Counted from the stretch's first letter, positions 9,597-18,670 are shown. The stretch is 64,000 nt of DNA from Brevibacillus fortis (GCF_003013395.1 NZ_PXZM01000048.1:45305-109304); one strand, 5' to 3'. A program made the numbers and translations. The notes: generated by a model not told the origin, from the sequence alone.

Positions 9597-10719
9597 GTTT
9601 CTGAGATACTTCGCTCTGTTGATCGTCTGTACAAGCTTGCTTACAGGATGCTGGGACAGGCGTGAATTGGAAGAACGCGCATCGGTATTGGCGATTGCGA
9701 TTGATCAGGATGAAGACGATGAGAATCTATATAAAATGACTGTCCAAATTCCGATTCCCATCAAAATCGCGGGGAGCAGCGGGAAGGGGGGAGGGAGTGG
9801 TGCGGATGCCGTGAAAATCATGAGCGTGACAGGAAGAACGGTGACAGATGCTGCCAACAACCTCCAAATGCGGCTGAACCAACGATTGTTTCTTGGACAT
9901 ACGCGTATTCTTGCCTTGAGTGAGGAGATCGCTAGAAAGGGAATTCAAGACATCATGGACAGTTTTCGTCGCGAACCGCAAATACGGCGACTCCTGTGGC
10001 CGATCGTCGTAAGGGGTAAAGCGTCTACCCTGCTGGAAATCAAGCCGAGGATCGAGCCGATTCCTGTCGTCTTTTTGATGGGGCTGATCGAAAATGGCAT
10101 GAAATTAGGGAGAATTCCGGACCAAACGTTGGGCGACTATTTCAATCAGACCTCTAATCTTACTATGGAGCCGTTTCTGAATTATGTAGAGGCAAGTAAA
10201 AATGAAGTGAGCTGGAAAGGGGTTGCTGTTTTTCGTGGACACAAGATGATGGGGATACTGGATCACCTGCAAACATGGGCATTGATCCAGCTGCGAAATG
10301 AAAAACCGGGTGGAGACATTGTGATTGCGTTGCCGAAAACCAAGAACGGATATGTAAGCTTTCGACCGCACTTCGCAAAAAAAAAGGTGACCATTCAAGA
10401 TGACTTTTCCGCTACCTTTCATTGCGAGCTCCAAGGGGATATTGTCGAACTCACAGAAGACCTGCATATTCCCCCAGAGCAATTCGTCACACAAATGCAG
10501 GCGCTGATAAAAAAAGAAATGGAAAACCGCGCAAAGAAGCTTTTGCAGCAATTGCAAAAGCAGTACAATAGCGACATTTTAAAGCTCGGCCTTACACTGC
10601 GTGCGAAGCATTATCATGATTACTGGAAGACTCACGACTGGAAGAAAGATTTCAGGGATTTTCCGATTCGCGTCAAATACACAATCAAGCTGCGCCGTCT
10701 TGGTATGGAAATGCAATAG
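9583..10719 (+). CDS. Spore germination receptor C subunit, lipoprotein
   Basis: 378 residues with an N-terminal lipoprotein signal (hydrophobic 8-20, lipobox LLTGC, lipidated C23). CWDRRELEERA right after the cysteine is the standard opening of Ger(x)C-family proteins. The rest matches GerAC in length and in features such as TVTDAANNLQMRLNQRLFLGHTRI. It overlaps the upstream B gene by 14 nt. The C subunit sits on the outer face of the spore inner membrane and needs diacylglyceryl modification in most receptors. Confidence 0.9.
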   Translation: MSMGKFLRYFALLIVCTSLLTGCWDRRELEERASVLAIAIDQDEDDENLYKMTVQIPIPIKIAGSSGKGGGSGADAVKIMSVTGRTVTDAANNLQMRLNQRLFLGHTRILALSEEIARKGIQDIMDSFRREPQIRRLLWPIVVRGKASTLLEIKPRIEPIPVVFLMGLIENGMKLGRIPDQTLGDYFNQTSNLTMEPFLNYVEASKNEVSWKGVAVFRGHKMMGILDHLQTWALIQLRNEKPGGDIVIALPKTKNGYVSFRPHFAKKKVTIQDDFSATFHCELQGDIVELTEDLHIPPEQFVTQMQALIKKEMENRAKKLLQQLQKQYNSDILKLGLTLRAKHYHDYWKTHDWKKDFRDFPIRVKYTIKLRRLGMEMQ

Positions 10720-10732
10720 GAGAGCGATCACT

Positions 10733-11863
10733 GTGGAGAATCAGCAACGTAATTTTGGTACCTGGCAAATTACAAGCATTATGATCAGTTCGATGATCGG
10801 GGTAGGGATTCTCACCATCCCGAGAACGTCCACTATGCTTCTTCAACAAGCGGGGTGGATAGGCCCTATTTCAGGTGCCTTAATAGCCGGCGTGGCAGTG
10901 ACGGCCATCGTGTATTTAGGTAACCAGTTTCCTGGTCTTACCTTTGTCGAATTTATGCCGCGGATATTTGGTTCTGTCATAGGCACCATGTGTATTTGTC
11001 TATTCATTCTTTATCAGTTTTTCAATGCAGGTATAACAGCCAGAGTGTTTGGGGAAGTCGTCGTGACCTCCGTTTTGCCAGATACACCGCTGGAGGTAAT
11101 TATAGTCACGCTGCTTTTGTTGGTCTTGTTTCTATGCTGTCATGAGATTGAAGTAGTGGCAAGGGTAAATGAGCTGTTGATTCCTTTTCTCCTGTTGCCG
11201 TCTCTCCTGATTCCGCTCGTTTCCTTTATGAACGCAGATTGGTACAATTTATTGCCATTTCATGTAGAGTCATGGACAGATGTCGTAAAAACAGGTCTGG
11301 ATACTTACACGCTTTATACCGGATATGAGCTGTTAATGGTTTATTTTGCTTTCGCCATTCCAGGTGCAAGGCTTGGAGTGGCAAGCATCACAGGCATGAG
11401 CTTTGCCTTTGTCGTTTATATGATTTCAGTTATCGCAGGTATCTCTGTATTTGGATATGAAGAATTACAGCGGCTGATTTGGCCTACGCTTGAACTGGTC
11501 AAGGTAACTCAGAGAACCGGCTGGTTTTTGGAGCGTTTTGAGTCCGCTTTTCTTGCGATCTGGGTTGCTTCTGTATTTACAACGATCGGGAATATGTTTT
11601 ATGCGACGATTTTTTCATTACGGCAGTGGTTTCGCAAAGGCATTCGTTTTCAGCGAATTAGCGCGATAGTAATGATGGTGCCACTTTTTTTCTTTTCATT
11701 AATACCCCAAAATATAGTGGAGTTGTATTCCTATTTAAAACACTTGACCACCATGGGATATATGGTAACCATCTTTATTCCAATCTTGCTGGCAATCACC
11801 CAGTTCATGCGCAATAAAATCAACAAAGGTCGGAAAGAAAACATCGAAAAAGGAGGGACTTAA
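10733..11863 (+). CDS. Spore germination receptor B subunit, second copy
   Basis: 376 residues. Same permease family and topology as the first B gene, with TSIMISSMIGVGILTIPR at the start. The GTG at 10733 follows ATAGGAGAG, 13 nt after the C-subunit stop; an upstream in-frame start at 10601 would overlap the C gene by more than 100 nt and was rejected. Shared stretches with copy 1 include FGEVVVTSVL, EVVARVNELL, FGYEELQR, WPTLELVK and RKGIRFQR. Two B subunits in one operon could give two germinant specificities sharing one A and one C subunit. Confidence 0.9.
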   Translation: MENQQRNFGTWQITSIMISSMIGVGILTIPRTSTMLLQQAGWIGPISGALIAGVAVTAIVYLGNQFPGLTFVEFMPRIFGSVIGTMCICLFILYQFFNAGITARVFGEVVVTSVLPDTPLEVIIVTLLLLVLFLCCHEIEVVARVNELLIPFLLLPSLLIPLVSFMNADWYNLLPFHVESWTDVVKTGLDTYTLYTGYELLMVYFAFAIPGARLGVASITGMSFAFVVYMISVIAGISVFGYEELQRLIWPTLELVKVTQRTGWFLERFESAFLAIWVASVFTTIGNMFYATIFSLRQWFRKGIRFQRISAIVMMVPLFFFSLIPQNIVELYSYLKHLTTMGYMVTIFIPILLAITQFMRNKINKGRKENIEKGGT

Positions 11864-11878
11864 TTAGCCCCTCCCTTT
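11848..11878. terminator. Bidirectional terminator between the gerA-type operon and sspI
   Basis: Purine-rich arm AAAGGAGGG facing CCCCTCCCTTT with one bulge, holding the stop of the second B gene in its loop. An A-run before and a T-containing tract after allow use from both strands; the minus-strand read ends in TTTTTC. Confidence 0.6.
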
Positions 11879-11917
11879 GCCAACATCTGTTTTTCTGAAT
11901 GTCATTGAAAATGGATG

Positions 11918-12154
11918 TTAGATCGGTTTTTCCGCTTGTTCAGGCAAGTGTTCCGCGATAGTCGTAATCATGGATTGACGTGAGGAAGCATCACTGTTTT
12001 GCCACAGGACTTCAAACAAAACGCCTAAACCCGGAAGTGTCTTCTCCTGACCGCTAGAGATGGCATCACTGATGGTTTCTTCAACGGCGTTGGGGTCTGA
12101 GCCTTGCATTTTGTACATGATCGCTTGACGTAGATTGAGTGAGGCAATGTTCAT
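11918..12154 (-). CDS. sspI: Small acid-soluble spore protein I (SspI)
   Basis: 78 residues. It matches the SspI family across its length: NLRQAIMYKMQGSDPN near the start and PGLGVLFEVLWQNSD in the middle. SspI is a minor SASP made in the forespore. A strong AGAGGTG site precedes ATG 12154. An AATACTA at 12196-12202 on this strand resembles a sigma-G -10; the -35 is not clear. In B. subtilis sspI also lies next to ysgA-pheST; here ktrA has been inserted between them. Confidence 0.93.
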   Translation of the reverse strand: MNIASLNLRQAIMYKMQGSDPNAVEETISDAISSGQEKTLPGLGVLFEVLWQNSDASSRQSMITTIAEHLPEQAEKPI

Positions 12155-12282
12155 GACCGTGCTTGCACCTCTCTTTTGAAAATGAATTCAAGAAATAGTA
12201 TTTGTAAACACTGATTGGTGCATACCATACTTCTCGGAAAAAACGGACAGGACCGTTTTGTTGCGGATGTTTTGGTTGTGCT

Positions 12283-12288
12283 ATAATG
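12283..12288 (+). promoter_or_regulatory. Extended -10 promoter for ktrA
   Basis: TATAAT preceded by TGC, an extended -10, 38 nt before the ktrA start. The -35 is weak (TTGCGG at 12262, 15-nt spacer). An inverted repeat AAAACGG/CCGTTTT lies just upstream at about 12240-12260. Confidence 0.5.
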
Positions 12289-12325
12289 CTTGTTATTGGT
12301 AAGTTCCGTAAAGGAGAAGATTAAC

Positions 12326-12979
12326 ATGTCCAAGCAATTTGCCATTATCGGGATGGGACGTTTTGGTTCTAGCGTGGCGAGAACGCTGTACGAGATGGAT
12401 TATGAAGTCATGGGAATAGATGAGAACGAGGAGCGTATCAACGAAAATATTCAATATGTAACGCACGCGGTAGCAGCTGATTCTACGGATGAACGCGCCT
12501 TGAAGGAAATCGGCATTCGCAATTTTGACGTAGTAGTCGTGGCCATTGGGGTCGATATTCAGGCGAGCATCCTGACGGTATTGACACTGAAAGACTTGGG
12601 TGTCAAAAAGATCGTAGCAAAAGCGCAGAATGAGCGTCATGGACAAGTATTGTACAAGGTGGGAGCTGACCGTGTCGTATTCCCTGAGCGTGACATGGGT
12701 GTGCGGGTCGCCCACAATCTGATCTCCTCTAACGTTCTTGACTTTATTGAGCTGGCGGAGGACTACAGCGTGGCGGAGGTAGTCGTGTCGTCCAAGCTAG
12801 TCGGTCAAAACCTACGGCAACTGGATATTCGGAAAAAATACGAGGTCAACGTTATTGCCATCAAAAGCGGAGATAAATTCAACATCGCTCCTAGCCCGGA
12901 TGAAGTCATCCAATACGGCGACGTGCTTGTGGTGATCGGGAACAACAAAGACTTACGCGAATTTGAGGAGCGGGCATAG
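12326..12979 (+). CDS. Ktr/Trk potassium uptake regulatory subunit (RCK protein)
   Basis: 217 residues, KtrA/KtrC size. It has an N-terminal RCK_N Rossmann domain with the nucleotide motif GMGRFGSS (about 9-16) and the acidic strand end VMGIDENEER. A TrkA_C domain follows from about residue 137. These cytosolic rings bind ATP/ADP or c-di-AMP and gate a KtrB/D membrane channel. No ktrB or ktrD is adjacent, so it is an orphan regulator as is B. subtilis KtrC. ATG 12326 follows AAAGGAGAAG. It ends 4 nt before ysgA, suggesting co-transcription. Confidence 0.88.
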   Translation: MSKQFAIIGMGRFGSSVARTLYEMDYEVMGIDENEERINENIQYVTHAVAADSTDERALKEIGIRNFDVVVVAIGVDIQASILTVLTLKDLGVKKIVAKAQNERHGQVLYKVGADRVVFPERDMGVRVAHNLISSNVLDFIELAEDYSVAEVVVSSKLVGQNLRQLDIRKKYEVNVIAIKSGDKFNIAPSPDEVIQYGDVLVVIGNNKDLREFEERA

Positions 12980-12983
12980 GTTG

Positions 12984-13811
12984 ATGACAAATGAAATCAT
13001 TACTTCGGTACAAAACCCTCTGGTAAAGCGATTGCACCAGTTGCTGTCACGGAAAGGACGGGAAGAGCAGCAGCGTTTTCTCGTGGAAGGCGCGCATCTG
13101 GTGGAGGAGGCGTTAAAAAGCGGTGCGGAGGTAGTCACGGTTATCTACGATCAGCAGCGTGACATGGACCCTGCCTGTCAACGTGCTCTGGCTAACCATC
13201 CGGAAGCTGTCCAGGTCATTGCTGCATCAGAAGCAGTGCTGGCGAAGCTGTCCGAAACAAAGTCGCCGCAAGGAATTGTAGCCGAAGTGAAAAAAACAGC
13301 AGCAGATTGGGCAAAATGGGTAGATAAGAAGAGAGAGGAACAAGGCAGCTTGTTACTCCTCTTTTTGGACGAAGTACAGGACCCGGGCAACCTCGGCACG
13401 ATTTTGCGTACTGCAGAAGCGGCAGCAGTCGATGGTGTCGTACTTGGGAGTGGCAGTGTCGATATTTACAATGGAAAAGTGGTACGGGCCACAATGGGCG
13501 CACTGTTCCGCATCCCAGTCTTTACACAATCGTTAGTCGAGACGGCAGATGAATGGAAGGCAAAGGGAGGGCGAGTTTTGATCTCTTCCTTGGAGCAAAA
13601 CAGTGTTTCCTATGACGAAGCTGACTATGCTGGTCTGACGGCAATGGTCATCGGAAATGAAGGAAGAGGCGTCTCCAAAGAGATGTTTGCCAGGGCAGAT
13701 CAATTCGTTCACATACCGCTTTATGGCGGCGCAGAGTCACTGAATGCGGCAGTCGCGGCAGGAATTTTTGTATACGAGGCACAACGCAAAAGAAAAGATC
13801 GGCATGCTTAG
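12984..13811 (+). CDS. ysgA: TrmH/SpoU-family RNA 2'-O-methyltransferase
   Basis: 275 residues. The N-terminal substrate-binding domain begins TSVQNPLVKRLHQLLSRKGR. The SPOUT catalytic domain has motif 1 DEVQDPGNLGTILRTAEA, motif 2 AMVIGNEGRGVS and motif 3 IPLYGGAESLNAAVAAGIF, which form the knotted SAM site. It corresponds to ysgA upstream of pheST in B. subtilis. ATG 12984 lies 4 nt after the ktrA stop. The stop codon is in the loop of a shared terminator. The exact rRNA target is not deducible from sequence. Confidence 0.88.
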   Translation: MTNEIITSVQNPLVKRLHQLLSRKGREEQQRFLVEGAHLVEEALKSGAEVVTVIYDQQRDMDPACQRALANHPEAVQVIAASEAVLAKLSETKSPQGIVAEVKKTAADWAKWVDKKREEQGSLLLLFLDEVQDPGNLGTILRTAEAAAVDGVVLGSGSVDIYNGKVVRATMGALFRIPVFTQSLVETADEWKAKGGRVLISSLEQNSVSYDEADYAGLTAMVIGNEGRGVSKEMFARADQFVHIPLYGGAESLNAAVAAGIFVYEAQRKRKDRHA

Positions 13812-13825
13812 CCGATCTTTTGCTC
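13793..13825. terminator. Bidirectional terminator between ysgA and the DUF2225 gene
   Basis: Perfect 11-bp stem AAAAGATCGGC (13793-13803) with GCCGATCTTTT (13811-13821). A-run and T-run flank it, so it can serve both convergent genes, whose ends overlap inside it. Confidence 0.85.
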
Positions 13826-14527
13826 ACTTTTCTTCTCTTTGTACTCTTCGCGCGCGAGCTGCCATTGATCCTGCGCCATCCGGATAATGCCGCTCTCAAT
13901 GGTGTGATTGCGAAAGGCGAGTGCTTTGCCGAAATACTTGATGGCTAAGTCAAACTTTTCGAGTCTGCGGTAGAGCTCACCAATCAAGTACAGCAAGCGG
14001 AGTTCGGTCATTTCCTTGTCGCCGCGTGTATAGTCGGAATGAATATACGATTGTTCATATTCTTCCACGGCCATATCGATAAAGCGCATTTCTTCTGCGA
14101 CATTTTTCTGGAATCGATAAAGCCAGGCGAGTCGCAAATACAAACCTGCTTTTACAGAATGAGGCTGGTCAGTCAATTCTGCGGCGTAAATCGCCAGCTT
14201 GTAGCTGACAATGGCTTCTGGTACTTGACGAACCTGGCCAAAATCTTTCGGCCTCCACTTTGATGTTATTTGCTCGTCCACGATTTGCTTTTGCCAGGGA
14301 GCGAGCTTGTCTCGGAACTGATCCGTAAAAGCGAAGCCACACTCAGGGCAGACATTGACGGTATATATAATAGGATTCAAAGATTGCTCTTTAAAGGTGG
14401 TATAAAAGTCGCTGTCGCGATGGAGCATCGTCAACGTGCCGCTTCTGATCCTTTTGGTCGAAAAGGTCGCTTGGCAATGGCGGCAGTTGCTTGTCTTATC
14501 GTAAAGGGCGGAAACATTTTCAATCAT
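13808..14527 (-). CDS. DUF2225 protein with paired cysteine motifs
   Basis: 239 residues. The N-terminal part has CRHC (about 14-17) and CPEC (about 61-64), likely a zinc site. The C-terminal ~130 residues are helical and TPR-like (LRLAWLYRFQ, LYLIGELYRRLEKFDLAIKYFGKAL). DUF2225 is widespread in Firmicutes with no established function. ATG 14527 follows AAAGGGGA. It is convergent with ysgA (4-nt overlap) and divergent from the pheST leader. Confidence 0.8.
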   Translation of the reverse strand: MIENVSALYDKTSNCRHCQATFSTKRIRSGTLTMLHRDSDFYTTFKEQSLNPIIYTVNVCPECGFAFTDQFRDKLAPWQKQIVDEQITSKWRPKDFGQVRQVPEAIVSYKLAIYAAELTDQPHSVKAGLYLRLAWLYRFQKNVAEEMRFIDMAVEEYEQSYIHSDYTRGDKEMTELRLLYLIGELYRRLEKFDLAIKYFGKALAFRNHTIESGIIRMAQDQWQLAREEYKEKKSEQKIG

Positions 14528-14596
14528 GTCAAAATCCCCTTTCGAATGGTAACACACGCATGGAAACGATCATGCGGATATGTAACATTTGTAGAA

Positions 14597-14625
14597 TTGA
14601 AAGTTCTCTCTTGTTGCGCTATAAT
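14597..14625 (+). promoter_or_regulatory. Sigma-A promoter of pheST
   Basis: TTGAAA (14597-14602), 17-nt spacer, TATAAT (14620-14625). Transcription would start near 14632, at the base of the T-box leader. Confidence 0.85.
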
Positions 14626-14639
14626 TTTCCTACGTCTTA

Positions 14640-14960
14640 ATTATAACGTAAAGCGATGACGGAGACTAGTACGCAGGACCTATCTGTTTTTCAGGGAGAA
14701 GATGTCACAGACTGCGAGCATCTTTAACATGATAGCTGCCGAATTCACTCCAAAGCCGCACTCTGAACCGCTTTTCGCGCAGTAGGAGCAGCCGGGTCAT
14801 ACCCGTTACCAATGATCTGAAGTGAGGCAAATGTCTCTTTCTACTAGTGATATTGTCATGGATTTGTCACAGGGTGGAAGCGAATTGTCTAACAAGGGTG
14901 GTACCGCGAGAAAAAAGTAACTCGTCCCTTTTCTGGGGCGGGTTTTTCTTTTTTTTTTAC
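14640..14960 (+). ncRNA. T-box leader of pheST, phenylalanine specifier
   Basis: Stem I shows ACGGAGACTAGTAC (AGTA bulge) and the descending strand GAATTCACTCC. Between GAA and ACTCC the triplet TTC at 14744-14746 occupies the specifier position and is a phenylalanine codon, matching pheST. The conserved T-box AAGGGTGGTACCGCG is at 14894-14908 and would pair with the uncharged tRNA acceptor end. A terminator stem (CTCGTCCC with GGGGCGGG) and a long T-run follow at 14919-14958. Uncharged tRNA-Phe should favour the antiterminator and raise expression. Confidence 0.93.
14919..14958 (+). terminator. T-box terminator of pheST
   Basis: Nine-pair stem ACTCGTCCC/GGGGCGGGT with two wobbles, loop TTTTCT, then T5CT10. 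Its 5' arm overlaps the region that forms the antiterminator with the T-box motif. Confidence 0.9.
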
Positions 14961-14965
14961 GTGGA

Positions 14966-15017
14966 GGAAAGTTTAAGTGCTTCACAGTGTGAAATAGCGA
15001 CTGTGCTTAAACTTTCC
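14966..15017 (+). repeat. Inverted repeat between T-box terminator and pheS
   Basis: GGAAAGTTTAAG (14966-14977) and CTTAAACTTTCC (15006-15017) are perfect 12-bp complements around a 28-nt loop. It lies in the read-through transcript only, about 100 nt before the pheS start. A further 97 nt to pheS contain no ORF. Confidence 0.7.
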
Positions 15018-15114
15018 GGAGCGCATAATAACTTTCCGCTAAGACGCGGTCGCTCATCCATGAGAAGGCCTCGATAGAGGTTATTTTATCAAATGAAAAA
15101 AGGAGCGATTCGAA

Positions 15115-16149
15115 GTGCAAACTCGGTTGCAAGAAATGAAAGAGTCCGCACTGGGCCAAATCAGCCAAGTGACAGAAGCCGCACAACTTCAGGATTTGCG
15201 TGTCAAATACCTGGGGAAAAAGGGCGAGTTGACAGAACTGCTGCGCGGAATGGGCGGCCTGTCCCCTGAAGAGCGTCCAGTTGTCGGTCAGCTGGTAAAT
15301 GAAGTAAGAGAAGCGCTGGAGGCAGCGTTCTCTGGCAAACAACAAGCATTTGAAGAAGCGGCTCTCTTTGCCAAGCTTTCTTCTCAAACGATCGATGTGA
15401 CACTGCCAGGACGTCCAGTACCAGCAGGCACCATGCACCCGCTCTCTCGAATCATTGAAGAGATCGAAGACATTTTCATCGGTCTGGGCTTTGAAGTGGC
15501 AGAAGGTCCTGAGGTAGAAATGGACCACTTCAACTTCGAGATGCTGAACCTGCCAAAAGATCACCCGGCACGCGACATGCAAGATACATTCTACGTCACA
15601 GAAGAGCTACTGCTCCGTACACAGACATCTCCTGTGCAAGCACGTACGATGTTGAAAAAAGAAGGCAAGACACCACTCAAAATGATCTGTCCGGGTAAAG
15701 TGTATCGCCGCGATGATGACGATGCGACACACTCCCATCAATTCACGCAGATCGAGGGTCTCGTCATTGATAAAAAAATTGGGATGAGTGACTTGAAAGG
15801 TACCCTCTTGACGTTTGCCCGTCAAATGTTCGGGGAAAACCAACAAATTCGTTTGCGCCCTAGCTTCTTCCCGTTCACGGAGCCTTCCGTAGAAGTAGAC
15901 CTGCAATGCTTCAACTGCGGTGGCAACGGTTGCCGTGTATGTAAGCAAACAGGCTGGATCGAGATTTTGGGTGCTGGTATGGTCCACCCGCGCGTACTGG
16001 AAATGGCCGGCTACAACCCTGAGGAAGTCAGCGGCTTTGCATTCGGTATGGGTGTAGAACGCATTGCGATGCTCAAATACGCGGTGGAAGACATCCGCCA
16101 TTTTTATACCAACGACGTTCGTTTCCTGCGTCAGTTCAATCGAGGCTAG
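15115..16149 (+). CDS. pheS: Phenylalanyl-tRNA synthetase alpha subunit
   Basis: 344 residues, the standard PheS length. Residues 1-85 form the helical tRNA-contacting domain, then the class II catalytic core. Motif 2 region KMICPGKVYRRDDDDATHSHQF and motif 3 GFAFGMGVERIAMLKY are intact; CFNCGGNGCRVCKQTGWIEI is the typical cysteine-containing insertion. GTG 15115 follows AAAGGAGCGATTC. It is co-transcribed with pheT (15 nt apart) from the T-box leader. Confidence 0.97.
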   Translation: MQTRLQEMKESALGQISQVTEAAQLQDLRVKYLGKKGELTELLRGMGGLSPEERPVVGQLVNEVREALEAAFSGKQQAFEEAALFAKLSSQTIDVTLPGRPVPAGTMHPLSRIIEEIEDIFIGLGFEVAEGPEVEMDHFNFEMLNLPKDHPARDMQDTFYVTEELLLRTQTSPVQARTMLKKEGKTPLKMICPGKVYRRDDDDATHSHQFTQIEGLVIDKKIGMSDLKGTLLTFARQMFGENQQIRLRPSFFPFTEPSVEVDLQCFNCGGNGCRVCKQTGWIEILGAGMVHPRVLEMAGYNPEEVSGFAFGMGVERIAMLKYAVEDIRHFYTNDVRFLRQFNRG

Positions 16150-16164
16150 AGAGGAGAGGCAAAG

Positions 16165-18588
16165 ATGAAGGTATCGTACCAATGGTTATCTGAATACGTC
16201 GATCTGAGTGGAACGACGCCCCAGGAGCTGGCTGAAAAGCTGACTCGCAGCGGGATTGAAGTAGACGCAGTTGAATCGCGCAACGCAGGTGTATCCGGTG
16301 TTGTGATCGGTTATGTAAAAGAACGCAGCAAGCACCCGGATGCAGACCGTCTCAACGTATGCGTCGTTGATGCAGGAAAAGGAGAAGACCTGCAAATTGT
16401 TTGTGGAGCAGCGAACGTAGACAAGGGACAAAAAGTTCTCGTTGCCCTGATCGGTGCAAAGCTCCCTGATGGTCTGAACATCAAGCGTTCCAAGCTGCGC
16501 GGTGTAGAATCCCAAGGGATGATCTGCTCGGCAAAAGAATTGGGCTTAAACGAAAAGCTTCTGGCAAAAGATCAGCAAGAAGGCATTATGGTCCTGCCAG
16601 CGGATGCGGAAATTGGAATGGATGCTGTTTCCTACCTCGGCTTGGATGACTACGTGCTGGAATTGGGATTGACGCCGAACCGTTCTGATTGCTTGAGCAT
16701 GCTGGGGGTTGCTTACGAGGTTGCCGCTATTTTGGGCAAAGAAGTGGTATTCCCGCAAACCGAGCTGACCGAAAATGGTGGCGCCAACCCGATTCAAGTC
16801 AAGATCGAAGCTACGAATGAAAGCTATCAATACCACGGCCGTCACTTCACCAACGCCAAAATCGCGACATCTCCGCAATGGATGAAAAATCGCCTGATGG
16901 CAGCGGGAATTCGTCCGATCAACAACGTGGTAGACGTAACGAACTATGTCCTGCTTGAATACGGTCAGCCGCTGCATGCTTTTGATGCGACACAGGTAGC
17001 TGATCGCTCTATTGTCGTTCGACTGGCAAACGAGGGTGAAAAACTCGTGACATTGGACGATCAAGAGCGCACGCTGGATGAGCAAACCTTGCTGATTGCC
17101 GACCAGACCAAAGGCTTGGCGATCGCTGGTGTCATGGGCGGAGCTAACTCCGAAATCACTGGCGAAACGAGCGAAATCATTCTCGAAGCAGCTTGGTTCA
17201 CTCCGAAAACAGTACGCCGCACAGCTCGTATGCTCGGCATGCGTACGGAAGGCTGCGTACGTTGGGAAAAAGGCGTTGACCAAGCGCGTGTACAGGAAGC
17301 GGGAGAGCGCGCCGCAGCACTGATTCAGCAATTGTCTGGGGCAACGGTATCCAAAGGAATCAGCTCTGCTGTTGTAAGCGAAGCTACGCCTGCTGTTGTT
17401 TCCGTTACGCTTACCAAAATCAATCAGCATCTGGGAACCGACATGTCGGCTTCTGATGTATCGCCGATTTTCGAGCGTCTGCAATTCCCGTTTGAAGTAG
17501 CAGGCGACAAATGGACGGTAACCGTTCCGACGAGACGTGGAGACATTACACTGCCAGAGGATTTGGTGGAAGAGGTTGCACGTCTGTACGGCTACGACAA
17601 CATTCCGACCAGCTTGCCTTCTGGTTCGTCCACACAAGGACAGTTGACAAAAGAACAGCAATTGCGCCGTACCATCCGTCATCATTTGATCGGTACTGGC
17701 ATGAATGAAGCGATTTCCTATGCACTGGTTCATCCTGATCGTGTCGAGGCAGTGGCTGGTCTGCATCAGGAAAAAGTAAACCCTGTTGCGCTCATGATGC
17801 CTATGAGTGAAGACCATAGCGTTCTGCGCACGAGCTTGATTCCTAGCCTCTTGGAAACAGTCGCTTACAATAAAAACCGCCAAAACCACGATATCGCGAT
17901 TTTTGAATTGGGCCGTGTGTTCTTGACGAAAGAAGAAACACTCACACAGCTTCCGGAAGAGCGTCTGTATGTAGCCGGTGCATTGACTGGGCAGCTGCTC
18001 ACACAAAACTGGATGGGTGCTAAGCAGCCTGTTGATTTCTTCCAAACCAAAGGGATTGTGGAATCACTCTTTGCCCGTTTGGGTATCCAAGCTGCCCAGT
18101 ACAAAGCAGTACAGGACATCGCGGGTATGCACCCGGGACGTACCGCAGAAGTATGGGTAGGAGAAAAACGTCTGGGCTATCTGGGGCAAGTTCATCCAGG
18201 TACAGAAAAAGCGTATGATCTGTCCGAAACATACGTATTCCAGTTGGATGTAACTGCTTTGATTGATGTAGCTGCCGAGGTAGGACATTACAATCAGTTG
18301 CCGAAGTCCCCAGCGGTAACGCGTGACTTGGCTCTCGTTGTCGATCGCAGTGTAGCTGCTGGTGCATTGGAAGCAACGATTCGTGAAGTGGCAGGTGAAC
18401 TGCTCGAGTCCGTAACCCTGTTCGATGTATATATGGGTGAGCGTATTGCCCAAGATAAGAAGAGCATGGCATTTGCCCTCGTATTCCGTCACGCAGAGCG
18501 TACTTTGCAGGACGAAGAGATTCAACAAGTGACCACTGCTGTCATCGAAGCCTTGAAAAACAACACAAGCGCTGAATTGCGCATGTAA
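16165..18588 (+). CDS. pheT: Phenylalanyl-tRNA synthetase beta subunit
   Basis: 807 residues. Domain order: N-terminal B1; the EMAPII-like tRNA-binding domain (about 40-150; VVIGYVKERSKHPDADRLNV); the B3/B4 editing domain (about 210-390); B5; the catalytic-like core; and the C-terminal ferredoxin-fold anticodon-binding domain (from about 710; LPKSPAVTRDLALVVDRSV). It forms the alpha2-beta2 enzyme with PheS and hydrolyses mischarged Tyr-tRNA-Phe. ATG 16165 follows AGAGGAGAGG. No rnhC follows, unlike B. subtilis. Confidence 0.97.
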   Translation: MKVSYQWLSEYVDLSGTTPQELAEKLTRSGIEVDAVESRNAGVSGVVIGYVKERSKHPDADRLNVCVVDAGKGEDLQIVCGAANVDKGQKVLVALIGAKLPDGLNIKRSKLRGVESQGMICSAKELGLNEKLLAKDQQEGIMVLPADAEIGMDAVSYLGLDDYVLELGLTPNRSDCLSMLGVAYEVAAILGKEVVFPQTELTENGGANPIQVKIEATNESYQYHGRHFTNAKIATSPQWMKNRLMAAGIRPINNVVDVTNYVLLEYGQPLHAFDATQVADRSIVVRLANEGEKLVTLDDQERTLDEQTLLIADQTKGLAIAGVMGGANSEITGETSEIILEAAWFTPKTVRRTARMLGMRTEGCVRWEKGVDQARVQEAGERAAALIQQLSGATVSKGISSAVVSEATPAVVSVTLTKINQHLGTDMSASDVSPIFERLQFPFEVAGDKWTVTVPTRRGDITLPEDLVEEVARLYGYDNIPTSLPSGSSTQGQLTKEQQLRRTIRHHLIGTGMNEAISYALVHPDRVEAVAGLHQEKVNPVALMMPMSEDHSVLRTSLIPSLLETVAYNKNRQNHDIAIFELGRVFLTKEETLTQLPEERLYVAGALTGQLLTQNWMGAKQPVDFFQTKGIVESLFARLGIQAAQYKAVQDIAGMHPGRTAEVWVGEKRLGYLGQVHPGTEKAYDLSETYVFQLDVTALIDVAAEVGHYNQLPKSPAVTRDLALVVDRSVAAGALEATIREVAGELLESVTLFDVYMGERIAQDKKSMAFALVFRHAERTLQDEEIQQVTTAVIEALKNNTSAELRM

Positions 18589-18670
18589 GATTGCTTGACG
18601 AAATCTGACATTTTCAGTAACCTAAAAAAGGATAAAGTAGAGCAAAGGTCGCAGTAGGGAGGTACCTCTC

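Noticed and set aside
14847..15077. 76-codon plus-strand frame
   Set aside because: It runs through the T-box, its terminator and the T-run; the RNA structure explains this region.
16546..18045. 499-codon minus-strand frame
   Set aside because: Antisense of pheT; no plausible start signal or recognisable domain.
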